Part shown: positions 29,654 through 37,412 of the stretch, piece after piece | Layout of the letters: each line of letters opens with the position of its first letter | Position numbering within the stretch: position 1 is the first letter of the stretch | Source: Minisyncoccota bacterium | GTDB taxonomy: Bacteria; Patescibacteriota; Minisyncoccia; UBA6257; 2-01-FULL-56-20 | Assembly (NCBI GenBank): GCA_025449695.1 | Contig: JANWIW010000026.1 | Coordinates: forward strand, 1-44,082 | Reading direction: 5' to 3' | Length of the DNA stretch: 44,082 nt | The notes under the pieces: model-generated | What the model was told of the DNA's origin: nothing | Database searches by the model: none | What the model saw: only the letters and a program-made list of their open reading frames with translations | Made by a program: the position numbers and the translations under genes

Positions 29654-31549
29654 ATGTCCAAGCTTTCCGATTTCAACGATCTCGCGTTCGAGGACTCCCT
29701 GGCAGAGGACTGGTCACGCGACCTGGAGACGGTCGAGGTCCGCCTGGAGGCCCGTCCGACGCGCGGCACAATGATATTTGCGGCCTGCCTGATCGCCATA
29801 GTAGCGGGGCGCGTGCTCTATTTAAATATGATCAAGGGCGGCTTTTATGCCGCCCGGGCCGAGGCAAACGCGAATCGCACCGAGCACATCCTCGCTCCCC
29901 GCGGCCTGGTCAAGGACCGGAACGGCATGGTACTCGCGGAGAACCGCTCCGTGTTCCGCGCGGTGCTGAACGTGGACGAGTATGCGAAACACCCCGAACT
30001 CCACGAACAGACCTTGTCTGTAGTGGGAGAGGTGCTCGGCCTTGCCCCCGAAGCGGTGGACGTCATGATGGCCGAGCGGACCAAGGCGGAAAGCTCGGAG
30101 CCGCTCGTGATCGGCGAAGACCTTTCCCAGGAGCAGATCGTGAAGCTGAAAGCTCTGGACCTGCTTACTCTCGCGGTCACCGATGCCTACATGCGCCATT
30201 ACTCCGAGGGGGAGACGTTCGGCTCCCTGCTTGGCTACGTGAGCCTTCCTTCCGTGCGGGACCTGCAGCAGAACTCGAAGATATCCAGCCAGGACCTGGT
30301 GGGCAAGGCGGGCCTTGAGAGCCGCTACGACGAGAGGCTCCAGGGCGTTCCCGGCCTGTACGTGCGGGTTCGTGACGCGAAAGGCAATCTCATCCACGCT
30401 GAGGAGAAGCGGCCGCCGCAGATCGGCTCCACGCTCACTCTGGCCGTGGACGGGGAATTTCAGAAGTATCTCGCCGGCCGCATGAGGCAGGGCCTCTCGA
30501 GCCTAGGCCGCACCACGGGCGGGGCGATCGCCCTTGACCCTCAAAACGGCGAAGTACTCGCCCTCATCAGCTTCCCGTCTTACGACAACAATATCCTGAG
30601 CTCCCCGGGACGGAACGAAGAGAAACGCGCCCTGCTCAATTCGCCGCTCCAGCCCCTCTTCGATCGCATGGTGAGCGGCAACTACAGCCCCGGTTCGGTC
30701 GTGAAGCCGCTGGACTCGGTCGCCCTCCTCAACGAGAAAATCGTGGATCCCATGCGCAGTATCTTCTCGCCCGGCTACCTGGACGTGCCGAATCCTTACG
30801 ATCCGTCCAAGCCGACCCGTTATCTGGACTGGCGCTACCAGGGGTACGTCAACATATACTCCGCCATCGCCCAATCCTCGGACGTGTATTTCTACGAGAC
30901 GGTCGGAGGCTTCGGCGACATCAAGGGGCTTGGCATCACCCGCCTCAAAGAGTGGTGGCAGAAGTTCGGTTTCGGAACGCCGACCGGCATCGACCTGCCT
31001 TCGGAAGGAAAGGGCTTCCTGCCCGACCCGGAATGGAAAGAGAGGCGGCAGGGCCGGCCGTGGCTGCTCGGCGATACTTTCAACGTGTCCATCGGCCAGG
31101 GGGACTTGCAGGTCACGCCGATCCAGCTCACCAATGCCATCGCTTCCCTCGCGAACGGAGGCATCCTCTATCAACCCGTCGTGAACAAGGACGCTGACCG
31201 TAAGATCTTGGCCGACCTCACCCGGTACGCGCCGGAGATCAAGGAAGTACAGAAGGGCATGAGGCTGACGGTGACCTCCGCGCTCGGCACGGCACACGCG
31301 CTGAACGACCTGCCGTTCGAAGTCCATGCAAAGACCGGTTCCGCCCAGATCCAGAACAATACCAAGGAGAACGCCTTCTTCGCGGGATATATTCCGTCGC
31401 CGGAGGGAGAAGGGGAGAATGGATCAGCCAACACCGGCGCGCGGATCGTCATATTGATACTGATCGAGGATGCGAGGGAGGGCAGCCTGAACGCCGTCCC
31501 GATCGGCAAGGATGCGCTGAGATGGTATTGGGAGCATCGGCTGCAGTAG
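29654..31549 (+). CDS. mrdA: Penicillin-binding protein 2 (transpeptidase)
   Basis: Peptidoglycan DD-transpeptidase of the elongation machinery. One membrane helix (about 40-58), pedestal domain with RGLVKDRNGMVLAEN (83-97), then transpeptidase motifs SVVK (348-351, catalytic Ser348), SSD (408-410, SxN/D position) and KTG (560-562). Length (631 aa) is typical. It begins four bases after the mreD stop. rodA, its usual glycosyltransferase partner, is not in the window. Terminated by the hairpin at 31564-31590. Confidence 0.96.
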   Translation: MSKLSDFNDLAFEDSLAEDWSRDLETVEVRLEARPTRGTMIFAACLIAIVAGRVLYLNMIKGGFYAARAEANANRTEHILAPRGLVKDRNGMVLAENRSVFRAVLNVDEYAKHPELHEQTLSVVGEVLGLAPEAVDVMMAERTKAESSEPLVIGEDLSQEQIVKLKALDLLTLAVTDAYMRHYSEGETFGSLLGYVSLPSVRDLQQNSKISSQDLVGKAGLESRYDERLQGVPGLYVRVRDAKGNLIHAEEKRPPQIGSTLTLAVDGEFQKYLAGRMRQGLSSLGRTTGGAIALDPQNGEVLALISFPSYDNNILSSPGRNEEKRALLNSPLQPLFDRMVSGNYSPGSVVKPLDSVALLNEKIVDPMRSIFSPGYLDVPNPYDPSKPTRYLDWRYQGYVNIYSAIAQSSDVYFYETVGGFGDIKGLGITRLKEWWQKFGFGTPTGIDLPSEGKGFLPDPEWKERRQGRPWLLGDTFNVSIGQGDLQVTPIQLTNAIASLANGGILYQPVVNKDADRKILADLTRYAPEIKEVQKGMRLTVTSALGTAHALNDLPFEVHAKTGSAQIQNNTKENAFFAGYIPSPEGEGENGSANTGARIVILILIEDAREGSLNAVPIGKDALRWYWEHRLQ

Positions 31550-31563
31550 ATATGAAAAAGCTT

Positions 31564-31590
31564 TGACCCCGACTCGAGAGAGCGGGGTCA
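31564..31590. terminator. Bidirectional terminator
   Basis: TGACCCCG and CGGGGTCA (8 bp) around ACTCGAGAGAG, between convergent mrdA and the 225-aa gene. Confidence 0.75.
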
Positions 31591-31594
31591 GCTG

Positions 31595-32272
31595 TTATGA
31601 GAAACGCGCGATGGTGACCAGTGCCCAGCTCACTTCGTTGCCGGTTTCGGCGACGAGGGTGCTGATCTGAGCCTGATCATTGCGGTTCTCGGGGTTTACG
31701 AAGAAGCGGTAGGCGGTGGGAATGAGGCGGACGAGTATGGTGCCGTGACCTATCGCCAGAGCGATGAGATCGACAGTCCGGTCGTGATGCCCTACCTGGT
31801 AAGCGTAGAAGCATTGCGAGACGGCTTTGAAGCACAGGGCGAGGCCTGCTTTCGTGTACGGATGAGAGAGGGACCAGCCCTTCGTCCGCGTCACGGCAAG
31901 CACGATCACCGCCGAGCTTCCGATCACCGCAGAGTTCATCGTGTCGGATTCGCTCCACACGAGGAGGTGCTCCCTCCAGGTGAGCCATACCAGCACAGAC
32001 ATCGCAAACGCCCACTGTGAGTAGACGATGCCAAGCCCGCACTTGTATGTACGCTCTGCGGTGTTCCATACATCCGTCTTGCGATATGCGTCGAACTGGA
32101 TGGATGCAACGAGCGCTGCGAACACGATAAACGAGACCGCCCAAGAGATACTCACGCTGACGAGTGTCACGAGAGTATGACTCAGGCTGTAGATCCCGAA
32201 GCCCCATGCCGCTGCGGATTGCAGGGCGGGGGAAACGGCGGGGTTTCTAGCCCAAAAGTTCTCTTGTGACAA
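31595..32272 (-). CDS. Polytopic membrane protein, 225 aa
   Basis: Not recognised. Five to six membrane helices (LVTLVSVSISWAVSFIVFAA, YSQWAFAMSVLVWLTW, NSAVIGSSAVIVLAVT, LIALAIGHGTILVRLI), with a conserved-looking His/Gly-rich QVGHHDRTVD loop. It starts with TTG, preceded by AAGGGAGA at an SD distance; a consensus promoter (32344-32372) lies 70 bases upstream. It is a solitary gene, and its SD-dependent start again separates it from the leaderless core set. Confidence 0.75.
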   Translation of the reverse strand: MSQENFWARNPAVSPALQSAAAWGFGIYSLSHTLVTLVSVSISWAVSFIVFAALVASIQFDAYRKTDVWNTAERTYKCGLGIVYSQWAFAMSVLVWLTWREHLLVWSESDTMNSAVIGSSAVIVLAVTRTKGWSLSHPYTKAGLALCFKAVSQCFYAYQVGHHDRTVDLIALAIGHGTILVRLIPTAYRFFVNPENRNDQAQISTLVAETGNEVSWALVTIARFS

Positions 32273-32343
32273 GCGAGCATCTCCCTTCTTCTGTTAGATT
32301 TTAGATGAACTCCAGCCCAAGGCGATTCTCAGGTTGGTTTAAT

Positions 32344-32372
32344 ATTATACGATATAAATCATTAAAAGTCAA
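32344..32372 (-). promoter_or_regulatory. Sigma70 promoter of the 225-aa gene
   Basis: Minus strand: TTGACT (32372-32367), 17 bp, TATAAT (32349-32344). Leader of about 65 bases. Confidence 0.8.
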
Positions 32373-32443
32373 GGATTTGTCAAGCCCCGTGGCAATAGCC
32401 CTTCCGAATCCTGCGGTTCCCCGCTGCCCGGGATAACCGGCGA

Positions 32444-32486
32444 TGGTATAGTGAACCAAATGAACCCGGCGGCCTCTGCGAGTTGA
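32444..32486 (+). promoter_or_regulatory. Extended -10 promoter and leaderless leader ORF
   Basis: TGG-TATAGT (hexamer 32447-32452) ends 7 bases before an ATG at 32460 that opens an 8-codon ORF, MNPAASAS, stopping at 32484-32486. The 174-aa gene starts 7 bases later. The geometry is the same as for leaderless genes here, so the leader peptide may be translated. Confidence 0.4.
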
Positions 32487-32493
32487 ATGGCTC

Positions 32494-33018
32494 ATGCATA
32501 CCGTTCTTCTTAATAGTGAAAGGAGAGCCTTCACGCGCGCCGACCTGCCGCTTCTCGTGCATGGCAAGGAGGGGAGTGGGGCTTCGCTTTTCACGATCGT
32601 CCTCGCGGCGGACCTGGCCCGGGCAGGAGAACAGATCGTCCTCTGGAGCGCCTATCCGATGGCGAAACGCGCCTTGGAGGAGGAGTTGGGGGAAGACGTT
32701 TTCAACGTGACCATGCTTGCGGAAGGAGAGCGAGCGTTGATGGAAGCGCTGCCCTCGGTGTCCGTCGGTCGCATCCTGGTGGTGAAGAACTGCGAGACTC
32801 TTTCCACGAGTGCGCTGGAAGCGGTCACAGGTCTTCCGACGGTCATCGCTTCCGGCGATCTCGATGCCGTTAAGGCCTCTGCTTGGGATGGCTTCCGGAC
32901 CAAAGTCCTTTTTTCACCGGGCCTCCATCCGGTCGCGGCTATGCCACCGCTCGCCAAGTACGAGGCTTTCCTGATGGGTGCTACCGAAGGGGTGGTTCGT
33001 GTGTCCACTGTTACCTAA
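32494..33018 (+). CDS. P-loop-like hypothetical protein, 174 aa
   Basis: Looks like a RecA/AAA-type core: strand plus loop LVHGKEGSGASLFTIVLAAD (residues 21-40), then GEQIVLWSAYPMAKRAL and GRILVVKNCETLSTSALEAV resembling Walker B, then LPTVIASGDL. The Walker A lysine is missing (GKEGSGAS in place of GxxGxGK[S/T]), so ATP binding is doubtful. No SD. It is followed by galT across a CCTAAAA word repeat. Related proteins probably exist in CPR genomes; function unknown. Confidence 0.72.
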   Translation: MHTVLLNSERRAFTRADLPLLVHGKEGSGASLFTIVLAADLARAGEQIVLWSAYPMAKRALEEELGEDVFNVTMLAEGERALMEALPSVSVGRILVVKNCETLSTSALEAVTGLPTVIASGDLDAVKASAWDGFRTKVLFSPGLHPVAAMPPLAKYEAFLMGATEGVVRVSTVT

Positions 33019-33042
33019 AACCTAAAACCTGTAACCTATTCC
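33013..33042. repeat. CCTAAAA word repeat
   Basis: CCTAAAA-CCTAAAA-CCTGTAA-CCTATTC; short single-arm member of the intercistronic repeats, overlapping the end of the 174-aa gene. Confidence 0.65.
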
Positions 33043-33043
33043 T

Positions 33044-34021
33044 ATGTCCCAGTTCCGCAGAGATCCCGTGTCCGGCGAGTGGATCATCATCGCTCCCGAG
33101 CGCGCGGCGCGTCCGCATCCGGTCCAGCAAAGGAAACGGCTGTCCACGCCCTTGGCCAAATGTCCCTTCGAGGATCTTCACGGGAGCGGCAACTGGCCGC
33201 CTATCTTAGAGTACGACGAGAAGGGCAAGTGGCAGATGGCGATAATCCCGAACAAGTATCCCGCCCTGGTCCATGCTGAGCGCTGCCCCCGCGAGCTGCA
33301 GGTGGGGCCTTATCATGTGACGGAGGGCCTTGGCTACCATGAACTTCTGGTCACTCGCGACCACAAGAAAGGATTCGCCGACCTTGCACCGCGCCACGCC
33401 CTGCAGGCCTTCCGCATGTTCCGGGAGCGCTACCGCGCGATCGATCGCGACGAGTGCATGGCCTATCTCGTCGTCTTCGGCAATTGGGGTCCTTCCGCAG
33501 GCGCGTCCCTCACCCATCCGCATTACCAGCTCATGGCGCTGCCGGTTATACCTCCGAACGTCGCGCGCTCCTATGCAGGCTCGGAGCGGCACTTCCGCCG
33601 CGCCAAACGATGCGTGCACTGCGATATCATCGCCGCAGAACGCAAGGCGGGCACGAGGGTGATCTTCGAGAACTCCGGCGCCATCGCCATCGCCCCCTTC
33701 GTATCCCACTCTCCGTACGAGGTTAAGATTTTTCCCAAGCGGCACCACGCCGCCTTCGAGCGTTCGCCGGAAGGGGTCTTGGCGGACGCGGCGGCGCTCC
33801 TCCAGAAAGTGCTCGGCCGGATGCGCGCAAGGCTTGGCGATCCCGACTACAACTTCTACATCCATACCGCCCCCCTGCGCGAGCACGAGCGGTATGCTCA
33901 TTACCACTGGCAGATCGAGGTGGTGCCGAAAATGGGCATTCCCGCAGGTTTCGAACTCTCCACCGGTATAGACATCGACCAGGTCGATCCCGACCGCGTC
34001 GCCGCGCTCCTTCGCAGATGA
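33044..34021 (+). CDS. galT: Galactose-1-phosphate uridylyltransferase-like (GalT) protein
   Basis: HIT-superfamily nucleotidyltransferase. N-terminal DPVSGEWIIIAPERAARP, then NWGPSAGASLTHPHYQLMAL with the HPH catalytic triad (about residue 163), and a second HIT half with CVHC and YAHYHWQIEVVPKM. The usual first zinc motif CPFC is CPFE here, so one ligand is replaced. Possible alternatives are ADP-glucose phosphorylase or a related UDP-sugar transferase. No other Leloir gene lies near. It overlaps the next gene by four bases (ATGA). Confidence 0.88.
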   Translation: MSQFRRDPVSGEWIIIAPERAARPHPVQQRKRLSTPLAKCPFEDLHGSGNWPPILEYDEKGKWQMAIIPNKYPALVHAERCPRELQVGPYHVTEGLGYHELLVTRDHKKGFADLAPRHALQAFRMFRERYRAIDRDECMAYLVVFGNWGPSAGASLTHPHYQLMALPVIPPNVARSYAGSERHFRRAKRCVHCDIIAAERKAGTRVIFENSGAIAIAPFVSHSPYEVKIFPKRHHAAFERSPEGVLADAAALLQKVLGRMRARLGDPDYNFYIHTAPLREHERYAHYHWQIEVVPKMGIPAGFELSTGIDIDQVDPDRVAALLRR

Positions 34022-34359
34022 ACGCTCTTCTCAGGTACCGCCGTCTGATAGCGATTTTCGGGGTGAGCGTCGTTCTTCTCGCCGCTGCCGCAGCCATCGC
34101 GTGGGTGAGGCTGCACGCCATCCGTGAGCCGCTTGTTCTCCATTACTCCCCCTACACCGGCATCAACCAGATCGGGAGCGTGGTGAACCTGCTCGGGGTG
34201 GCGGCGACGGGGCTGGTCCTCGTGGGAGTGAACGCCCTCATCGCCTTCGCCCTGGAAGACCGGGAGAGGCTCTGGGCGGATCTCCTCGCGCTCATGACGC
34301 TCTTCCTCTCTGCCTTGCTTTTTATCGCGTTTATGGCTATTATAAGCGTCAACAGTTAG
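34018..34359 (+). CDS. Small membrane protein, 113 aa
   Basis: Not recognised. Three membrane helices (LIAIFGVSVVLLAAAAAIAW, GSVVNLLGVAATGLVLVGVN, LLALMTLFLSALLFIAFMAI) with a conserved-looking HYSPYTGINQIG loop outside the first helix. Start overlaps the galT stop (ATGA), indicating translational coupling. The loop motif is of a type I associate with small CPR membrane proteins, but no function is known to me. Confidence 0.75.
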   Translation: MNALLRYRRLIAIFGVSVVLLAAAAAIAWVRLHAIREPLVLHYSPYTGINQIGSVVNLLGVAATGLVLVGVNALIAFALEDRERLWADLLALMTLFLSALLFIAFMAIISVNS

Positions 34360-34361
34360 GG

Positions 34362-34444
34362 AGCCGTTGTAGTCGTTCAAGTCGTTCTAACCGTTCTGCA
34401 TCGGACGATTAGAACGATTACCACGTTTTCAACGGTTACAACAT
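34362..34444. repeat. CGTTCTAACCGTT inverted repeat before rplU
   Basis: Words GTCGTTCAAGTCGTTCTAA pair with TTAGAACGATTACCACG, and outer CCGTTGTAG with CGGTTACAAC. It fills the gap to five bases before the rplU ATG. Confidence 0.8.
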
Positions 34445-34448
34445 TCTC

Positions 34449-34760
34449 ATGTCCAACTTTGCGGTAATCGAGACCGGAGGCAAGCAATACAAGGTAACCA
34501 CCGGCTCCAAGATAAAAGTGGAAAAGCTCGCCGGAGAGGCGGGCAGCACGATCACCTTCGACAAGGTTCTGCTCACCGCGGATGGCGCGAACGCCAAGAT
34601 CGGCACGCCGTACGTGAGCGGCGGCGCCGTGGAAGGCAAGGTGGTGCGCCAGGCCCGCGACCGCAAGAAGATCGTGTTCCGCTACCATTCCAAGACCCGC
34701 TACCGGAAACGCAAGGGCCACCGCCAGCACTTCACGGAGATCGAGATAACCAAGATATAG
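34449..34760 (+). CDS. rplU: 50S ribosomal protein L21
   Basis: Early-assembling 23S-binding protein. FAVIETGGKQYKV at the N-terminus and KTRYRKRKGHRQHFTEI at the C-terminus are diagnostic; 103 aa is full length. rpmA (L27), its usual neighbour, is not downstream. Confidence 0.98.
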   Translation: MSNFAVIETGGKQYKVTTGSKIKVEKLAGEAGSTITFDKVLLTADGANAKIGTPYVSGGAVEGKVVRQARDRKKIVFRYHSKTRYRKRKGHRQHFTEIEITKI

Positions 34761-34858
34761 TTGGTAGGTTGTAGTGCGTAGTGAGTAGCGCCCAAGCAGT
34801 TCGGCATATAAAATAATACGGTGGTTTTTTGCAACTCCCGCATTAAAGCACTTGTATT

Positions 34859-34976
34859 GTCATTCCCGCGACGCTTGTCCTCGCGAAGGCGGGGAGCGGG
34901 AATCAACTCCTGCGTCCTTTGCTTGATTCCCGCCGGAGTTTACGCCCGTGAAGACGGGTGCGGGAATGACAAAGCA
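34859..34976. repeat. REP-like GTCATTCCCGC pair
   Basis: GTCATTCCCGCGACG at the left and GTGCGGGAATGAC at the right are inverted; internal GAGCGGGAATCAA and TTGATTCCCGCCG also pair. The outer arms are the same family as 1-26 and 36896-36966. Confidence 0.85.
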
Positions 34977-34981
34977 CGAGC

Positions 34982-35009
34982 TTGCACCGGTTTTTCTTTC
35001 TTGTATCCT
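34982..35009 (+). promoter_or_regulatory. Promoter with leaderless ATG at 35016
   Basis: TTGCAC (34982-34987), 16 bp, TATCCT (35004-35009), then 6 bases to an ATG at 35016. That ATG is not in frame with the zinc-ribbon gene; it opens a 33-codon frame ending at 35117. Confidence 0.6.
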
Positions 35010-35015
35010 GAACCC

Positions 35016-35117
35016 ATGTCCGCGCCAGGAGCCCCTTCGACAAACTCAGGACAAGAGCGCGTCTGCCCCGCCTTCGCCAAGGCTACTGCGGGCACGGCAG
35101 AATTGTATGAACGCTGA
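35016..35117 (+). pseudogene. 33-codon leader frame made largely of repeats
   Basis: Reads MSAPGAPSTNSGQERVCPAF then AKATAGTAELYER, stopping at TGA 35115-35117, which overlaps the zinc-ribbon ATG at 35107. Its DNA contains CCTTCGACAAACTCAGGAC and CGCCTTCGCCAAGGCTACTG, words typical of dispersed repeats. It may be the displaced original N-terminus of the zinc-ribbon gene after repeat insertion, or a coupling leader. Confidence 0.45.
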
Positions 35118-36882
35118 AGAAAGAAACTGTCAGAATTGCAAAAGTCAGTTCGCCGTAGAGGCGGATGACTTCGATTTCTATAAAAAGGTGGAGGTGCCGC
35201 CGCCGACCTGGTGTCCGGAGTGCCGGTTGATACGACGCTTGTGTTGGCGGAACGAGCGATCCCTTCATAAACGGACCTGCGAGCTATGCGGCAAGACCAC
35301 TCTCGCTGTCTACGCGGAAGCAGCGCCAATTCACGTCTACTGTAACGAGTGCTGGTGGTCTGACAAGTGGGAGGCGATGGAACAGGGAGTTGACTTCGAT
35401 CCATCCCGGCCGTTTTTGGAACAGTTTTTTGATCTTATGCACAAGGTTCCCATGGTGAGCCGTTTCGGGCTCAATCCCAGTCTGGTGAACTCCGAGTACA
35501 CGAATATGGTGGGGTATCTCAAGAACTGTTATCTCCTCACTCATAGCGATTACAGTGAGGATTGCTCCTATGGAAGCAATGTCACCAACTCTAAGCAGTG
35601 CATCGATGCGTATCTCATCGATAAGTGCGAGTCGTGTTACGAGATAACGAACTGCCGTGATTGCTACCGGACCATGTTCTCCGTGGACTGCGTGAGCTGC
35701 CACAACGTCTATTTCAGCAAGAACTGCAGCGGCTGCACGGATTGCTTCGGCTGCGCCAACCTGCGCAATCAGAAGTACCATATCTTCAACCAGCCCTACA
35801 CCAAGGAAGAGTACGAGGCGAAATTGAAGGACCTTTACCCGTCGGACGTACTGAAAATACAGGACGCGTTCGCGAATGCGGAGGAGCTCTGGCGGGGGTA
35901 TCCGCAGAAGTACATGCACGAGCGGTTGAACTCTCACGTAACCGGAGATTACATCTATAACTCCAAGAACGTGCGTGACACATTCCTAGCTGGCAAGCTG
36001 GAAGATTCGCGTTTCTGCATGATGATCACGCCGGGCGAGGGGGTGATGTCCAACTCCTACGATTTCACCCACTTTGGCGAGAACTCCGAGCTCATGTATG
36101 AGGCACTGATGTGCGGCTGGTGCTCGCGCGTACGTTTCAGCTGGTTCATTACCGTCACCGGCCAGGACATCGAGTACAGCATCGGCTGCATCACGTGCAA
36201 GGACCTCTTCGGTTGCGTGGGACTAAAGAAGAAGCAGTATTGCATCCTGAACAAACAATATTCGAAAGAGGAGTTTGAAGCCCTGCGCGCGAGGATCCTC
36301 AAGCACATGGACGAGATGCCCTATGTGGACAAGCAGCGCAGAGTTTACAAATACGGCGAGTTTTTCCCAATGGAGGCGAGCCCGTTCGGGTATAACGAGA
36401 CGGCACACATCTATTTCCCGCTTGCCAAGGAAGATGCGGTGCAGCGCGGCTATGTCTGGCGAGAGCCGGATGAGCGGAACTACACGCCCACGAAAACGGG
36501 CAGCCAGTTGCCGCTCGAAGATTTTCTCGATTCGGTCAAAGAAGAGGTCGTGGCCTGTGACCACAAGGGCAAATGCATGCACAACTGTTCCACGGCGTTT
36601 CGGTTCATCCCGTACGAACTCGCGTTTTATAGGCAGAATAAGCTACCCCTGCCGCGACTTTGTACAAACTGTCGTCACGCGGAGCGTGTTGCCCGTACGA
36701 ACCCGCCGCGCCTCTGGGCACGGGAATGCATGTGTCGCGATGTGGAAGCGGCTGTCTATGCGAACACAAGCGAGCATTTCCACGGCGCGAACGCCTGTCC
36801 CAATCAGTTCGAAACCTCTTATTCGCCGGAAAATCCCACCATCGTGTATTGCGAACAGTGTTACCAGCAAGAGATGATATAA
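35107..36882 (+). CDS. Large zinc-ribbon / Cys-ladder protein, paralog 1 (591 aa)
   Basis: Function unknown. The N-terminal zinc module has four Cys pairs: C8/C11, C36/C39 (CPECR), C58/C61 (CELCG), C79/C82 (YCNECWW). The centre (about 130-240) repeats Cys at short intervals (NCYLLTHSDYSEDCSYG, CESCYEITNCRDCYRTM, NCSGCTDCFGCANLRNQKYH), like rungs of a beta-helix with a Cys ladder, followed by NQPYTKEEYEAKLKDL; a second ladder occurs near 345-390. The C-terminus repeats the first module (FIPYELAFYRQNKLPLPRLC, TNCRHAERVARTNP, YCEQCYQQ). It is paralogous to 37412-39109. About 50 cysteines and no signal peptide suggest a cytosolic metal-rich protein. ATG 35107 is chosen because longer frames run through repeats. 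Confidence 0.88.
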   Translation: MNAEERNCQNCKSQFAVEADDFDFYKKVEVPPPTWCPECRLIRRLCWRNERSLHKRTCELCGKTTLAVYAEAAPIHVYCNECWWSDKWEAMEQGVDFDPSRPFLEQFFDLMHKVPMVSRFGLNPSLVNSEYTNMVGYLKNCYLLTHSDYSEDCSYGSNVTNSKQCIDAYLIDKCESCYEITNCRDCYRTMFSVDCVSCHNVYFSKNCSGCTDCFGCANLRNQKYHIFNQPYTKEEYEAKLKDLYPSDVLKIQDAFANAEELWRGYPQKYMHERLNSHVTGDYIYNSKNVRDTFLAGKLEDSRFCMMITPGEGVMSNSYDFTHFGENSELMYEALMCGWCSRVRFSWFITVTGQDIEYSIGCITCKDLFGCVGLKKKQYCILNKQYSKEEFEALRARILKHMDEMPYVDKQRRVYKYGEFFPMEASPFGYNETAHIYFPLAKEDAVQRGYVWREPDERNYTPTKTGSQLPLEDFLDSVKEEVVACDHKGKCMHNCSTAFRFIPYELAFYRQNKLPLPRLCTNCRHAERVARTNPPRLWARECMCRDVEAAVYANTSEHFHGANACPNQFETSYSPENPTIVYCEQCYQQEMI

Positions 36883-36895
36883 ATATAAGGCGTTG

Positions 36896-36966
36896 TCATC
36901 CCTGCCCAGGCGGGGATCAGGCACAGGCGACGCGTACCTTGATTCCCGCCGTTGCGGGAATGACAG
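36896..36966. repeat. GTCATCCCTGCC / GCGGGAATGAC element
   Basis: GTCATCCCTGCCCAGGCGGG and ATTCCCGCCGTTGCGGGAAT, two adjacent stems, between the zinc-ribbon gene and the DUF2000 gene. Confidence 0.8.
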
Positions 36967-36973
36967 GATAGGG

Positions 36974-36982
36974 TGGTATATT
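36974..36982 (+). promoter_or_regulatory. Extended -10, leaderless, of the DUF2000 gene
   Basis: TGG-TATATT; the hexamer 36977-36982 ends 7 bases before the ATG at 36990. Confidence 0.65.
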
Positions 36983-36989
36983 AAATCTT

Positions 36990-37412
36990 ATGCCGCAGGA
37001 CTTCTCCAAGAGGATGGCCATCGTGGTGCGCGGAGACCTGCCCTCCTGGCAGGCGATGAACGCGGTGGCGCACATCTCCGCCTATCTGGGCAATAAGGTA
37101 AAGGAGCCGTTCGATACGGGCGAAAATTTCGAGACGAAGGACGGCGTGAAACACCCTCGCAACTCGCAGTACGCCATTATCGTCCTTAAAGGCGAAGCGA
37201 AGGACCTCACGGGATTCATGGGCGAGGTCCGCGCTTCCGGGTTGCCCTATCTCGGTTTCATCCGGGAAATGATCGAGACGACGGATGACGCGGAGATTGT
37301 GCAGGGGCTCTCGGGCAAGGATGATGCGGAGATCGAATACCTGGGCATCGGGCTCTTCGGGACGAACGAGGTTTTAAAAATGCTCACCAAGAAGTTCTCC
37401 CTGTGGAAGTAG
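36990..37412 (+). CDS. DUF2000 family protein
   Basis: MAIVVRGDLPSWQAMNAVAHISAYLG is the usual DUF2000 opening; NSQYAIIVLKGEAKDL and LPYLGFIREM follow. The fold is related to peptidyl-tRNA hydrolase 2, but activity is not established. At 140 aa it is of normal length. It sits between the two zinc-ribbon paralogs, and its stop overlaps the start of the second (TAGTG), so DUF2000 and zinc-ribbon protein 2 are translationally coupled. A functional link is likely but unproven. Confidence 0.88.
   Translation: MPQDFSKRMAIVVRGDLPSWQAMNAVAHISAYLGNKVKEPFDTGENFETKDGVKHPRNSQYAIIVLKGEAKDLTGFMGEVRASGLPYLGFIREMIETTDDAEIVQGLSGKDDAEIEYLGIGLFGTNEVLKMLTKKFSLWK

Larger units (their letters stand above)
34761..35015. 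other. Repeat-rich gap upstream of the first zinc-ribbon gene
   Basis: Holds a GTAGTGCGTAGTGAGTAG word run (34763-34788), two head-to-head GTCATTCCCGC/GCGGGAATGAC elements (34859-34976) and a promoter (34982-35009). No gene seen. Confidence 0.7.
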
